Source: Geodermatophilus amargosae (GTDB taxonomy: Bacteria; Actinomycetota; Actinomycetes; Mycobacteriales; Geodermatophilaceae). From it: a stretch of 64,000 bases of DNA. Positions 26,267 to 35,669 of this stretch are shown here, piece by piece. Both the position numbers and the translations under genes were made by a program. The DNA is taken from positions 434,001 through 498,000 of the forward strand of contig NZ_FPBA01000002.1 in assembly GCF_900116515.1 (NCBI RefSeq), written 5' to 3'. The notes under the pieces were generated by a model that did no database searches, was not told where the DNA came from, and was given only the letters and a program-made list of their open reading frames with translations. Numbering within the stretch: position 1 is the stretch's first letter; each line of letters opens with the position of its first letter.

Positions 26267-27489
26267 TGCCGTCCTTCCTGGAGGACCCCGCCGGCGTCGG
26301 ACGCCGCAGCGGGAGGTGGGGGGCGGTCCTCGACCGCCAGGGGGATGCGCAGCGTGAAGGTGGAGCCGAGGCCCTCCTCGCTCCACACGCTGACCGAGCC
26401 GCCGTGGTTGCTGGCCACGTGTTTGACGATGGCCAGGCCCAGGCCGGTGCCGCCGGTCTTGGTGGCCCGCGACTGGTCGACCCGGTAGAAGCGCTCGAAG
26501 ACCCGCTCGCGGTCGGCCCGCGGGATGCCGATGCCGCTGTCGGTGACCGCGATCTCGGCGAACCCGCCGCGCGCCCGCGCCCCGACGGCGATCTTCGTGT
26601 TTTCGGGGCTGTAGGCGACCGCGTTGGCCAGCAGGTTGGTCACCGCCGTCGCCAGCTGGGGCTCGACGCCACGCACCAGGAGGCCCCGCGTTCCGCCGAC
26701 GGCGATGGTGATGCCCTTGGCGGCGGCGGCCAGGCCGGTGCGGTCGACGGCCTCGGCGAGCACGGTGTCGACGTCGACCGGCGTCAGCTCCGGCAGTGGC
26801 TCGGCGCCCTGCAGGCGGGACAGGTCGATCAGCTCGCGGACCAGCCGGGCCAGCCGGTCGGCCTCGTGCGCCATGCGCGCGGCGAAGCGCTGCACGGTGT
26901 CGGGGTCGTCGGCGGCGCCCTGCATGGCCTCGGCGAGCAGGCCCAGCGCGCCGACCGGCGTCTTGAGCTCGTGCCCGACGTTGGCGACGAAGTCGCGGCG
27001 GACCGCCTCGACGCGACGGGCCTCGGTGACGTCCTGGAGGACCAGCGCCACGGGGCCGGGCACGGCCGACGCCGAGGCGTCGCCGGGAGAGGTGTCCAGC
27101 CGGATGCCGTGGGCGCCGACCAGCCGCGTGCCGCCGCCGACGACCTCGCCGGGCAGCGAGACGTCCGAGCGCCGGCTCCCCCAGCGGCGGACCTCGCGGA
27201 CCAGGTCCTGCAGGGCGGGGACGACGAGCCTGCGGTCGCGCACGATGCCGAGCCCGCGCGCCGTCGGGTTGGCCACGACGACGGCGTCGTCCTTGTCGAG
27301 CAGCAGCACCGCGGGGTCCATGAGGTCGAGCAGCCGGCGGGCGAGCTGCGCCTCGGCGGCGCCGTCCCGGTCGGCGTCGCTCCCGGCGCGCTCGGCTCTC
27401 TCGGCGCCGCGGCGCGCGAGCAGCACGCCGACGGCCACCACGAGGGCGCCGACGACGACACCGGTCACGAGGGCGACCAGCGGGCTCAC
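26263..27489 (-). CDS. senX3: Sensor histidine kinase SenX3
   Basis: A 408-aa membrane kinase. One or two TM segments lie at residues 1-25, followed by a PAS-like region (LMDPAVLLLDKDDAVVVANP), the H-box FVANVGHELKTPVGALG with His173, N-box LLANAVAYSPEN, and ATP motifs DSGIGIPRADRERVFERF and GGTGLGLAIVKHV. It phosphorylates RegX3 when phosphate is scarce. It starts at GTG 27489 with TAGCAT 7 nt upstream, so a leaderless transcript is likely. It is divergent from phoU, which in mycobacteria regulates SenX3. Confidence 0.93.
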   Translation of the reverse strand: MSPLVALVTGVVVGALVVAVGVLLARRGAERAERAGSDADRDGAAEAQLARRLLDLMDPAVLLLDKDDAVVVANPTARGLGIVRDRRLVVPALQDLVREVRRWGSRRSDVSLPGEVVGGGTRLVGAHGIRLDTSPGDASASAVPGPVALVLQDVTEARRVEAVRRDFVANVGHELKTPVGALGLLAEAMQGAADDPDTVQRFAARMAHEADRLARLVRELIDLSRLQGAEPLPELTPVDVDTVLAEAVDRTGLAAAAKGITIAVGGTRGLLVRGVEPQLATAVTNLLANAVAYSPENTKIAVGARARGGFAEIAVTDSGIGIPRADRERVFERFYRVDQSRATKTGGTGLGLAIVKHVASNHGGSVSVWSEEGLGSTFTLRIPLAVEDRPPPPAAASDAGGVLQEGRQ

Positions 27490-27562
27490 AGGGCCGATGC
27501 TAGGCGGCTCCAGGACCTCGTCATCCCCCGTGTGGGTGGCGACGCAACCCGGGGGACCGACT

Positions 27563-27628
27563 GTTCACGCCGGGGTGTCCCCGCGTTCACCGACCACTCC
27601 CGTCGCGTGCCTCGTGAGCACCTACCCT
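27563..27628 (+). promoter_or_regulatory. PHO box and -10 of phoU
   Basis: Three 11-nt units run GTTCACGCCGG, GGTGTCCCCGC, GTTCACCGACC (27563-27595). The -10-like TACCCT is at 27623-27628, exactly 27 nt past the last unit. The same box-to--10 distance occurs at pstS. No -35 consensus is visible, as expected when RegX3/PhoP activates. Confidence 0.75.
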
Positions 27629-27709
27629 CGGAGACGTCGGGGCGGCACACCGAGCAGATGGTGACCGGCCGGCGGCACCCGGCGGACCGCCGGCCGACGA
27701 GGAGGACCC

Positions 27710-28369
27710 GTGCGCGAGCACTACCGCGAAGAGCTCGAGGACATCAACGCCTGCCTGGTGGAGATGTCGAACTCCGTCGGCTCCGCGATGACCAAGGCCA
27801 CCACCGCACTGCTCGACGCCGACGTCGCCCTCGCCGACCTGGTCATCGCCGGGGACGAGCACATCGACGCGGTGCGCGAGAGCATCGAGGAGCGCTGCTT
27901 CACCCTGCTGGCCCGCCAGCAGCCGGTGGCCACCGACCTGCGCACGGTCACCACGGCGATGCGCATCGTCGGCGACCTCGAGCGCATGGGCGACCTCGCG
28001 GTGCACGTGGCCAAGCTCGCCCGGATGCGCTTCCCGGAGTCCGCCGTCCCCGCCGAGGTGCGGCCGATCTTCCTCGAGGCCGGCCACGTCGCGCAGAGCC
28101 TGGTCGCCCAGGTCGGCACCGTCATCGCCAAGCTCGACGTCCAGGGCGCCGCCCAGCTCGAGAAGGACGACGACCTGATGGATGAGCTGCACCGTCAGCT
28201 GTTCACCGAGCTGCTCAGCCCCGGCTGGCCGCACGGCATGGAGTCGGCCATCGACATCACGCTGCTCGGCCGCTACTACGAGCGCTTCGCCGACCACGCC
28301 GTCAGCGTCGCCCGCCGCGTCGTCTTCCTGGTCACCGGCGAGCGGGACATGGTCGCGCTGCCCAACTGA
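27710..28369 (+). CDS. phoU: Phosphate transport regulator PhoU
   Basis: A 219-aa all-helical protein with the two PhoU repeats (MREHYREELEDINACLVEMS, CFTLLARQQPVATDLRTVTT, RIVGDLERMGDLAVHVAKLA and, in the second half, LLGRYYERFADHAVSVARRV). E/D-rich clusters bind metal. PhoU represses the SenX3-RegX3 signal through the Pst transporter. GTG 27710 has GAGGAGGACC upstream. Divergent from senX3 and preceded by a PHO box, so its own expression rises with phosphate limitation. Confidence 0.95.
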   Translation: MREHYREELEDINACLVEMSNSVGSAMTKATTALLDADVALADLVIAGDEHIDAVRESIEERCFTLLARQQPVATDLRTVTTAMRIVGDLERMGDLAVHVAKLARMRFPESAVPAEVRPIFLEAGHVAQSLVAQVGTVIAKLDVQGAAQLEKDDDLMDELHRQLFTELLSPGWPHGMESAIDITLLGRYYERFADHAVSVARRVVFLVTGERDMVALPN

Positions 28370-28453
28370 GCTGCGCACATCGTCGGCCTCGCGGCCGACA
28401 CCGCGGCCAGGTGCCGTGCCCCCGTCGAGCTGAGCCGTTCGCGCTCACTCCTC

Positions 28454-28471
28454 GGGGACCCTCCGGGCCCC
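28454..28471. repeat. Intergenic GC-rich repeat, copy 3 (inverted)
   Basis: GGGGACCCTCCGGGCCCC is the reverse complement of the core at 13456 and 13568. It lies 5 nt beyond the gpmA stop, between convergent phoU and gpmA, as a terminator-like element. The rest of 28370-28475 has no visible gene. Confidence 0.55.
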
Positions 28472-28475
28472 CTCG

Positions 28476-29246
28476 TCAGCGCTTGCCCTGGTTCTTGACC
28501 GCCTCGATCGCGGCGGCCGCGGCCTCGGGGTCGAGGTACTCACCACCGGGCTTGACCGGCTTGAGGTCGGCGTCGAGGTCGTAGCGCAGCGGGACGCCGG
28601 TGGGGATGTTCAGCCCGACCACCTCGTCCTCGCCCATGTCGTCGAGGTGCTTCACCAGCGCGCGCAGGCTGTTGCCGTGGGCGGCCACCAGCACGGTGGC
28701 GCCGCTGCGCAGGTCCGGCACGATCGCGTCGTACCAGTACGGCAGCATCCGGACGACGACGTCGGCCAGGCACTCGGTGGCCGGGCGCACCTCCGGCGGG
28801 AGGAACGCGTAGCGCGGGTCGGCGTCCTGCGAGTACTCGCTGCCGGCCTCGATCGGCGGCGGCGGCGTGCTGTAGGACCGGCGCCAGACCATGAACTGCT
28901 CCTCGCCGTACTCGGCGAGGGTGGCCGCCTTGTCCTTGCCCTGCAGGGCGCCGTAGTGCCGCTCGTTGAGCCGCCAGGAGCGCCGCACCGGGATCCACTG
29001 CCGGTCGGCCGTGCCGAGGGCCAGCTCGGCGGTGGTGATCGCCCGCTTGAGCAGCGAGGTGTGCAGGACGTCGGGCAGCAGGTCGTGCTCGGCGAGCAGC
29101 CGACCGCCGCGGGCGGCCTCGGCGCGGCCCTTCTCCGACAGTTCGACGTCGACCCAGCCGGTGAACAGGTTGGCCTTGTTCCACTCGCTCTCGCCGTGGC
29201 GGAGCAGGACCAGGGTGCCGGGCGCGCTCGCCGCAGACGTCGTCAC
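28476..29246 (-). CDS. gpmA: 2,3-bisphosphoglycerate-dependent phosphoglycerate mutase
   Basis: GpmA interconverts 3- and 2-phosphoglycerate in glycolysis. The 256-aa protein has [20 protein letters not shown] (phosphohistidine), [17 protein letters not shown] and the second catalytic His in [16 protein letters not shown]. The GTG at 29246 has CAGGAT 6 nt upstream. Its position beside senX3-regX3 matches mycobacterial gpm1-senX3-regX3. Confidence 0.96.
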   Translation of the reverse strand: MTTSAASAPGTLVLLRHGESEWNKANLFTGWVDVELSEKGRAEAARGGRLLAEHDLLPDVLHTSLLKRAITTAELALGTADRQWIPVRRSWRLNERHYGALQGKDKAATLAEYGEEQFMVWRRSYSTPPPPIEAGSEYSQDADPRYAFLPPEVRPATECLADVVVRMLPYWYDAIVPDLRSGATVLVAAHGNSLRALVKHLDDMGEDEVVGLNIPTGVPLRYDLDADLKPVKPGGEYLDPEAAAAAIEAVKNQGKR

Positions 29247-29291
29247 GAGCCCATCCTGCCCGACCCGGGGAGCGCCGGGCCCGGCGAGGTG

Positions 29292-29603
29292 TCATCCGGC
29301 CAGCAGCGGCCAGAGCACCCAGGCCTCGTAGAGCACCGGCGGCGCCAGCCCGGCCAGCAGCCACGGGCTGAGCACCCGCCGGGAGGCACCCCAGCGGACG
29401 GCGGCCACCAGCGCCACGCTGCAGACCAGCGCGACCGCCAGCCACAGCGCGGTCGCGGCGACGTCGACGACGAACAGCTGGGTCAGCACGAGCTGCACGG
29501 CACACAGCAGCAGGGGGTAGACCAGGCCGGAGGCAGCCACCACGCCGATCAGCGCGCGGCCGAACCGTTCCTGCGCGGCGGGCTGCTCCTGCACCTCTCC
29601 CAC
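29292..29603 (-). CDS. 103-aa three-span membrane protein
   Basis: A short hydrophobic protein with spans around residues 17-37, 45-65 and 80-100 and no recognised domain. It starts with GTG one base after the MFS stop (TAG-C-GTG), indicating cotranscription with the exporter. Possibly a small accessory subunit; no functional evidence. Confidence 0.65.
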   Translation of the reverse strand: MGEVQEQPAAQERFGRALIGVVAASGLVYPLLLCAVQLVLTQLFVVDVAATALWLAVALVCSVALVAAVRWGASRRVLSPWLLAGLAPPVLYEAWVLWPLLAG

Positions 29604-29604
29604 G

Positions 29605-31203
29605 CTATGCGGAGGAGGTCTCCTGCGCCCCCGGCCGGCGTCGACCGGGCAGCCAGACGAGGACGACGACGGCGGCGACCGCCGCGGCGGCCGCGGTCCC
29701 GACGGCGGTCAGGTGCATCGCCGAGACGAACGCCTCGCGGGCGGTGTCGGCCAGCGCGTCGGCGGCCTCCGCGGCCTCGGGCTCGCCGGCCGCCCGCGCC
29801 CGGTCCGCCGTCGCCCGGGCCACCTCGAGGGTCGCGGCGATCGAGGTGCTCGCCTCGCCGCGCAGCCCGGCGGGGAGCACGTCGACGGCGCGGCCGAGGT
29901 TGGAGGCGTAGGCGGTGGCCAGCAGCGAGCCGAGGATGGCCACGCCGAGCGCGCCGCCCACCTGGCGGACCGTGTTGTTCACCGCCGCGCCGGCGCCGGC
30001 CTTCTCCCGCGGCACCACCGACATGATCGACTCGGTGGCCGGCGCCATGACCGCGCCCATGCCGAGCCCCTGCACGGTGAGCGTGGTGAGCAACAGCCAC
30101 AGCGGGGCTGCCTCGTCCAGCAGCTGGAAGCCCAGGAACGACAGCGTGATGAGGACGAAGCCGGTGGTGCAGACGGCCTTGGCGCCGAACCGCTCGGCCA
30201 GCCGGGAGCTGCTCGGCGCCATGACCGCCATGCCCAGCGCGACCGGGATCAGCGCGGCGCCGGACTGCAGGGGGTCGTAGCCGCGGGCGCCCTGCAGGTA
30301 GTAGACGAGGTAGAAGGTCGCGCCCATCAGCGCGAAGAAGTTCAGGCCCAGCGCGGCGGCCGCGGCGGAGAACGCTGGGTTGCGGAACAGCGACACGTCG
30401 AGCGCCGGGTGCGCCGAGCGCCGCTGCAGCCAGACGAACAGCACCATGAGCAGCGCGCCGCCGATCAGGGGGACCAGCACCCCCGGCGTCGCCCAGCCCA
30501 CCCCGGACCCGCCGTGGATGATCCCGTAGACCAGCCCGGCGAGGGCCGCGATCGACAGCAGCACGCCCGGGACGTCGAGCCGGCCGGGGTCCGGGTCGCG
30601 CGACTCCGGCACGAACGCCAGCGTGCCGGCGACGCCGAGCAGCGCGACCGGCACACCGATGAGGAAGATCGCGCCCCACCAGAAGTGGGTCAGCACCGCG
30701 CCGCTGGCCAGCGGGCCCCCGGCGACGGCGAGGCCGGCCGTGGCCGCCCAGATGCCGATGGCGCGGCCGCGCTCACCGGCCGGGAAGACGTTGGTGATGA
30801 CGGCGAGCGTCGTCGGCTGGACCGCCGCGCCGCCGATCCCCATCACCGCCCGCCAGGCGATGAGCTCCAGCGGACTGCCGGAGAAGGCGGCCATCACCGA
30901 GCCCCCGGCGAAGATCGCCAGCCCGATGAGCAGCACCCTCCGGCGGCCGATCCGGTCGCCGATCACGCCCCAGGAGAACAGCAGGCCGGCGAAGACCACG
31001 ATGTAGGCGTCGACGGCCCACTGGAGCTCGCCCTGGGTGGCCCCGAGCTCCCGCTGCAGGGTCGGGATGGCCACGTTGAGCGTCGTGTTGCCCGTGATCA
31101 CCACGAGCAGGCAGACGGTCATGGTGGCCAGCACCCACCAGCGGCGTGCGTAGCCGGGGCGCTCCTCGACGGCCGACGTGGCCGGCGCCCGGGTGACGGT
31201 CAT
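29605..31203 (-). CDS. MFS drug/proton antiporter (DHA2-like, 14 TM)
   Basis: A 532-aa efflux permease of the EmrB/QacA type. It starts PGYARRWWVLATMTVCLLVV, has motif A GVIGDRIGRRRVLLIGLAIF, motif C-like GIGGAAVQPTTLAVITNVFP and about 14 hydrophobic spans. Expels unknown, probably hydrophobic or cationic, compounds. The ATG at 31203 overlaps the YbjN-protein stop by 4 nt, so it belongs to the mshA unit. Confidence 0.88.
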   Translation of the reverse strand: MTVTRAPATSAVEERPGYARRWWVLATMTVCLLVVITGNTTLNVAIPTLQRELGATQGELQWAVDAYIVVFAGLLFSWGVIGDRIGRRRVLLIGLAIFAGGSVMAAFSGSPLELIAWRAVMGIGGAAVQPTTLAVITNVFPAGERGRAIGIWAATAGLAVAGGPLASGAVLTHFWWGAIFLIGVPVALLGVAGTLAFVPESRDPDPGRLDVPGVLLSIAALAGLVYGIIHGGSGVGWATPGVLVPLIGGALLMVLFVWLQRRSAHPALDVSLFRNPAFSAAAAALGLNFFALMGATFYLVYYLQGARGYDPLQSGAALIPVALGMAVMAPSSSRLAERFGAKAVCTTGFVLITLSFLGFQLLDEAAPLWLLLTTLTVQGLGMGAVMAPATESIMSVVPREKAGAGAAVNNTVRQVGGALGVAILGSLLATAYASNLGRAVDVLPAGLRGEASTSIAATLEVARATADRARAAGEPEAAEAADALADTAREAFVSAMHLTAVGTAAAAAVAAVVVLVWLPGRRRPGAQETSSA

Positions 31204-31784
31204 CCCCCGCCGTCCGGCGCGGGTGCCGCCCCGTCGCCGTCGTCGGGCCCGGTCCGGCCCGCCTGCGCGAACGCGGCGAAGGCCTCGAGGTTGCGCAGCG
31301 ACTCGCCGCGCTTGACCCGCCACTCCCACTCGCGGCGGATCGAGCTGCCGAAGCCGATCTCGAGCATGGTGTTGAAGTGGTCGTCGGCGTAGCTGAGGAC
31401 CGCACCGAGCAGCCGGTCGAGCTCCTCGGGGGTCACCGCGGCGTGCGGCACCCGGCCGGTCAGGTAGACGTCGCCGACGCGGTCGACCGAGTAGGCGACG
31501 CCGTACATGCGCGCGTTGTGCTGCAGCAGGTAGGTCCACAGCTGCTCGCGGTTCTCGTCGGGCTGGCGGCAGACGAAGGCCTCCACCCGCAGCGCGTGCT
31601 CGCCCACGATCAGCCCGCACACCGTCTTGAGCTTCTTGCTGCCGGGCAGGTCGACCAGCCACCGTCCGGGCGCGGGGTGCTCGTGCACCAGCTCGGCGTC
31701 GCGCAGGGTCCGGTCGATGACCGCGTCGAGGGCGGCGACGACGTCGGCGCGGGGGGGCGGGTCTCCTCCGGCGCCCCCGGTCAC
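31200..31784 (-). CDS. YbjN domain-containing protein
   Basis: A 194-aa protein with the YbjN / type III secretion chaperone-like fold: [60 protein letters not shown]. tuberculosis Rv0487, next to mshA, is of this type. The GTG at 31784 overlaps the mshA stop as GTGA, so translation is coupled. Its biochemical role is unknown. Confidence 0.85.
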   Translation of the reverse strand: MTGGAGGDPPPRADVVAALDAVIDRTLRDAELVHEHPAPGRWLVDLPGSKKLKTVCGLIVGEHALRVEAFVCRQPDENREQLWTYLLQHNARMYGVAYSVDRVGDVYLTGRVPHAAVTPEELDRLLGAVLSYADDHFNTMLEIGFGSSIRREWEWRVKRGESLRNLEAFAAFAQAGRTGPDDGDGAAPAPDGGG

Positions 31785-33106
31785 CAGGCCACCTGCGTCC
31801 CCAGGTGGACGCCGGCCACCGGCCGCAGCGCCCGCCGCGCGGCACCGGCCATCTCCGCGGCGGCCGAGGCGTAGGCGTCCACCAGCGCGTCGGCGGTGCG
31901 GTCCCAGGAGAAGGCGGCGGCGTGCCGGCGCGCCCCGGCGCCGAGCAGCTCCCGGCGCTCGAGCACCGCGCGGACGGCGGCCGCGTAGGCACCGGGGTCC
32001 CGTCCGTCGACCAGGACGCCGGACACGCCGTCGCGCACCGCCGTCCGCAGCCCGCCGACCGACGCGGCCACCACCGGCGTCCCGCAGGCCTGCGCCTCCA
32101 GCGCGACCAGGCCGAAGGACTCGTTGTGGCTCGGGACGACGGCGACGTCGGCGGCGCGGTAGTGCAGGGCCAGCCGGTCGGGCGGCTGCGGCGGCAGGAA
32201 GCGCACGAGGTCGGCGATGCCGAGGGAGGCGGCCAGCTCCTCCAGCTGCCGCGGCGCCTCGAGCCCCGACCCGCTGGGCGCCCCGACGACGTGCACCTGC
32301 AGCCGCGCGCGCAGCGCCGGGTCGTCGTCGAGCATGCGGGCGGCGGTGGTCAGCAGCAGGTCGGGCGCCTTGAGCGGCTGGATGCGGCCGACGAAGGTCA
32401 GGACGACGGCGTCGGCGGGCACGCCCAGGGCGCGGCGGGCGGCGGCGCGGTCGCCGGGGGTGAAACGCTCGAGGTCGACGCCCGGGGGGACGACGAGCGT
32501 GCGGCGCGAGTCGGCGCCGTAGTGCTCGACGAGCTGCCGGGCCTCCTCCTCGGTGTTGGCCACCAGGCGGTCGGCCTCGGCCACCACCTGCTCCTCGCCG
32601 ATCACCCGGGCACGCGGCTCGGGCCGGTCGCCGTCGGCCAGCGCGGCGTTCTTCACCTTGGCGAGGGTGTGCGCGGTGTGGATGAGCGGCACGCTCCACC
32701 GGTCACGGGCCAGCCACCCGACCTGACCGGACAGCCAGTAGTGCGAGTGGACGACGTCGTAGTGGCCTGGCTCGTGCTGGGCCTCCTCGCGCAGCACCCC
32801 CGCGGTGAAGGCGCACAGCTGGCCGGGGAGCTCCTCCTTGCCCAGGCCCTCGAACGGGCCGGCGCTGACGTGCCGCACGGTCACGCCCGGGCTCATCTCG
32901 ACCACCGGCGGCAGGTCGCTGGAGGTGGCCCGCGTGAAGACGTCGACGGCGATGCCGCGGGCGGCCAGCCGGCGGGACATCTCGACGATGTAGACGTTCA
33001 TGCCCCCGGCGTCGCCGGCACCGGGCTGGTCGAGCGGGCTGGTGTGCACCGAGATCGTCGCCACCCGGCGGGGCACACGCGGGGTCAGCAGGCGGCGAGC
33101 AGGCAC
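31781..33106 (-). CDS. mshA: D-inositol-3-phosphate glycosyltransferase MshA
   Basis: MshA attaches N-acetylglucosamine to inositol-3-phosphate, the first step of mycothiol synthesis. The 441-aa GT-B protein has [70 protein letters not shown] and the donor-binding [20 protein letters not shown] chose GTG 33106 because AGGAGG lies 5 nt upstream; a longer frame reaches 33166. A CAGGAT -10-like box at 33169-33174 gives a leader of about 55 nt. Divergent from an SDR gene. Confidence 0.95.
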   Translation of the reverse strand: MPARRLLTPRVPRRVATISVHTSPLDQPGAGDAGGMNVYIVEMSRRLAARGIAVDVFTRATSSDLPPVVEMSPGVTVRHVSAGPFEGLGKEELPGQLCAFTAGVLREEAQHEPGHYDVVHSHYWLSGQVGWLARDRWSVPLIHTAHTLAKVKNAALADGDRPEPRARVIGEEQVVAEADRLVANTEEEARQLVEHYGADSRRTLVVPPGVDLERFTPGDRAAARRALGVPADAVVLTFVGRIQPLKAPDLLLTTAARMLDDDPALRARLQVHVVGAPSGSGLEAPRQLEELAASLGIADLVRFLPPQPPDRLALHYRAADVAVVPSHNESFGLVALEAQACGTPVVAASVGGLRTAVRDGVSGVLVDGRDPGAYAAAVRAVLERRELLGAGARRHAAAFSWDRTADALVDAYASAAAEMAGAARRALRPVAGVHLGTQVAW

Positions 33107-33191
33107 ACAGACCTCCTGCCTCGCCCGGCCCCGGGCGCCGGCTCGGCACCCCTGTCGACTCTCCATCCTGCAACAGCGTCAGGATGACCAC

Positions 33192-33980
33192 ATGCCCGGT
33201 GTAACCGATGTCTCCTCCTCCGGTCCGCGCGCGCTGCCGGGGAGCGGCCGCACCGCCGTCGTCACGGGTGCCTCCAGCGGCATCGGCGCCGCCACCGCGG
33301 AACGGCTGGCCGCCGAGGGCTTCGACGTCGTCCTGGGTGCCCGGCGGATGGACCGGCTGACCGCGCTGGCCGAGCGGATCGGCGCCCGCGCGCTGCCCCT
33401 CGACGTCACCGACCCCGCGTCGGTCGAGGCGTTCGCGACGGCGCTGCCGCGGGTCGACGTGCTGGTGAACAACGCCGGCGGCGCGTTCGACGCCAAGCCG
33501 GTGGCCGAGGCCGACCTGGACTCCTGGGCGCGCACCTACGACGTCAACGTGCTCGGCACCGTCCGGCTGACCAAGGCGCTGCTCCCCGCGCTGCGGGCCT
33601 CCGGCGCCGGTGACGTGCTGTTCGTCGGCTCGACGGCCGGGCTGGTCAGCTACGAGGGCGGCAGCTCCTACACCGCGGCCAAGCACGGCGAGCACGCGCT
33701 GGCCGTGGCGCTGCGGTTGGAGCTGGTCGCCGAGCCGGTGCGGGTCATCGAGATCGCGCCCGGGATGGTGCACACCGAGGAGTTCTCGCTCAACCGCACC
33801 GGCAGCCAGGAGAAGGCCGACGCCATCTACCGGGGCGTGCGCGAGCCGCTGGTAGCCGAGGACGTCGCCGACTGCATCGCCTGGGCGCTCACCCGTCCGC
33901 ACCACGTGAACGTCGACCTGCTCGTCGTCCGCCCGCGCGCCCAGGCCGCCCAGCACAAGGTCCACCGCGAGGCCGACTGA
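33192..33980 (+). CDS. Short-chain dehydrogenase/reductase
   Basis: A 262-aa classical SDR: cofactor motif TAVVTGASSGIGAATAERL, NNAGG, catalytic Ser in FVGSTAGLV and YxxxK (YTAAKHGEHALAVALRLEL). The Arg after the second strand (LGARRMDRL) suggests NADP. Substrate unknown; similar to Rv0484c by position. The ATG at 33192 has CAGGAT 6 nt upstream, so the transcript is probably leaderless. It is divergent from mshA and followed by a strong hairpin. Confidence 0.9.
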   Translation: MPGVTDVSSSGPRALPGSGRTAVVTGASSGIGAATAERLAAEGFDVVLGARRMDRLTALAERIGARALPLDVTDPASVEAFATALPRVDVLVNNAGGAFDAKPVAEADLDSWARTYDVNVLGTVRLTKALLPALRASGAGDVLFVGSTAGLVSYEGGSSYTAAKHGEHALAVALRLELVAEPVRVIEIAPGMVHTEEFSLNRTGSQEKADAIYRGVREPLVAEDVADCIAWALTRPHHVNVDLLVVRPRAQAAQHKVHREAD

Positions 33981-33988
33981 CCGAGCCG

Positions 33989-34019
33989 CGGGCAGCGACT
34001 GCGGGGAAGTCGCTGCCCG
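33989..34019 (+). terminator. Terminator hairpin after the SDR gene
   Basis: A 12-bp perfect stem (CGGGCAGCGACT / AGTCGCTGCCCG) with a 7-nt GCGGGGA loop starts 9 nt past the SDR stop. The half GGCAGCGACT is repeated a third time at 34032-34041, where it overlaps the stop of the convergent gene. Confidence 0.75.
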
Positions 34020-34039
34020 GAGCGCGCCGCAGGCAGCGA

Positions 34040-34612
34040 CTACCCCGCAGGTGCGCGGTCGGCCCACCTGCGGACGGCGTCCCCGGTCCGGTAGACGGCG
34101 TCCGCAGCGTCCCGGACGACGGTCCACCGACGCTCTCCCGGACGCCGGTGCGCCAGCAGCTCCCGGTGCTCCCGCGCGCGTCGGCCGTCCTCCAGGAAGG
34201 CGTGCACGCCCCACGTCCGCACCGCCGGGTGGACGACGCCCGACGACACGGTGACGTCGATCCCGGCCAGCACGGGTGTCCGGGTGCAGCGCGCGAGCAG
34301 GTCGTCGACGAGCCGCGAGGCCTCCTCCACCAGGGCGTGCACGTCCGGCTCCTCGCCCCTCGGCGTCGCACCACCGGCGCGTAGGTCGCTCCACCATCCG
34401 CGGACGGCTGCCCGTGCGCGGCGCAGGCGGTGCGGCCGGAGCAGGTCGAACCGACTCGGCGCGGTCGAAGGCGGTGAGCACGGAGGGGCGCGCCAGCGGC
34501 TCCAGGTGCGGCGCCCAGCGTGCAGTCGCCCCGTTGACCGCCCGGAGCAGCCCCCGCCGTCGTCGACGAGGACGACGGGCCGGACCGGCCCCTCGCCCCA
34601 CCGCGCGGTCAC
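34040..34612 (-). CDS. Hypothetical protein with two compensating frame changes
   Basis: The GTG at 34612 overlaps the murB stop as GTGA, so it is a murB-coupled gene of about 190 aa. Unrecognised family. Codon usage indicates that the middle (about 34455-34555) should be read in another frame: it gives LLRAVNGATARWAPHLEPLA and RPSVLTAFDRAES with typical third-position GC, whereas the nominal frame there gives poor codons. The switch would need one lost base in a G-run near 34558 and one extra base near 34455. The C-terminal two thirds is Arg-rich (FDLLRPHRLRRAR, EEASRLVDDLLARC, AVRTWGVHAFLEDGRRAREH). Confidence 0.6.
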   Translation of the reverse strand: MTARWGEGPVRPVVLVDDGGGCSGRSTGRLHAGRRTWSRWRAPPCSPPSTAPSRFDLLRPHRLRRARAAVRGWWSDLRAGGATPRGEEPDVHALVEEASRLVDDLLARCTRTPVLAGIDVTVSSGVVHPAVRTWGVHAFLEDGRRAREHRELLAHRRPGERRWTVVRDAADAVYRTGDAVRRWADRAPAG

Positions 34613-35610
34613 AACCGCGTGGGCTCGGGGACCAGGGTGACGCCGAAGCGCTCGCGGACGGCCTCGATCACGCGGTCGGCGAAGGCCATGAGCTCGGCCG
34701 CGGTGGCCCCGGGCTCGGTGGTCAGCGCCAGGCTGTGCCGCGACGACGTCCCGACCCGGCCCGCGCGGGTGCCGCGGCCGAAGCCGGCCGACTGCACGAG
34801 CCAGGCGGCGCTGAGCTTGACCATGCCGTCGCCGGCCGGCCAGCTCGGGCAGCCGGGGACGGTCCGCGCAGCCGGGACGACGGGGTTGGTGAAGAAGGAC
34901 CCGGCGCTACGGGTGTCGGGGTCGGCCGGGTCGACGACCATGCCCTTGCCCCGGCGCAGGTCGAGGACGGCCGCGCGGACGTCGGCCAGCGGCGCCCGCC
35001 CGCCCAGCTCCACGCCGACCCGCTTGGCGAGCTCCGCGTACCCGACCGGCCGGGACAGCGGCCCGGCGTCCAGCGCGAAGGTGACGGTGAGGACGACGAA
35101 CCGGCCGGGCTCGCGCTTGAGCCGGCTGTCGCGGTAGCCGAAGGCGCACTCGGCGGTGGTCAGCGTCCGCTCGCGCTTCTCGGCGCGGTCGTAGACGCGG
35201 ACCGCGGTGACCGTCTGCGCGACCTCCTGGCCGTAGGCGCCGACGTTCTGCACCGGGGTGGCGCCGGTCGAGCCGGGGATGCCCGACAGCGCCTCCATGC
35301 CGGCCATCTCCGCCTCGACGGTGAGCGCGACCAGGTCGTCCCAGTCCTCACCGGCCTGCACCTCGAGGACCTCGCCGCGCCGCTCGACGCCGCGGCTGCG
35401 CACCGCGACGACGTCGCCGACCCACCCGTCGTCGGGCGCGACCAGGTTGGAGCCGCCACCGAGCACCAGCAGCGGCCGGCCGGCCTCGTCGGCCTCCCGG
35501 ACGGCGGCGACCAGCTCGGCGGCGTCGGTGACCTCGACCAGGCGCTCGACGGGGCCGCCGACCCCCAACGTGGTGAGGTCGGCGAGACGGGCGTCGGATC
35601 GGACGAGCAC
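34609..35610 (-). CDS. murB: UDP-N-acetylenolpyruvoylglucosamine reductase
   Basis: MurB makes UDP-MurNAc with NADPH and FAD, the second committed step of peptidoglycan precursor synthesis. The 333-aa protein has TTLGVGGPVERLVEV, LVLGGGSNLVAPDDGW, LSGIPGSTGATPVQNVGAYG, CAFGYRDSRLK and AGSFFTNPVV with the catalytic Ser. I chose GTG 35610, with TACCGT 6 nt upstream (35622-35617), so the message is likely leaderless. Divergent from the methyltransferase at 35670. Confidence 0.95.
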   Translation of the reverse strand: MLVRSDARLADLTTLGVGGPVERLVEVTDAAELVAAVREADEAGRPLLVLGGGSNLVAPDDGWVGDVVAVRSRGVERRGEVLEVQAGEDWDDLVALTVEAEMAGMEALSGIPGSTGATPVQNVGAYGQEVAQTVTAVRVYDRAEKRERTLTTAECAFGYRDSRLKREPGRFVVLTVTFALDAGPLSRPVGYAELAKRVGVELGGRAPLADVRAAVLDLRRGKGMVVDPADPDTRSAGSFFTNPVVPAARTVPGCPSWPAGDGMVKLSAAWLVQSAGFGRGTRAGRVGTSSRHSLALTTEPGATAAELMAFADRVIEAVRERFGVTLVPEPTRL

Positions 35611-35669
35611 CAGCCCACGGTAGCCGCGCGAGGCGGGGACACCGGGGACGCCGACTACCCTCGGCACCG

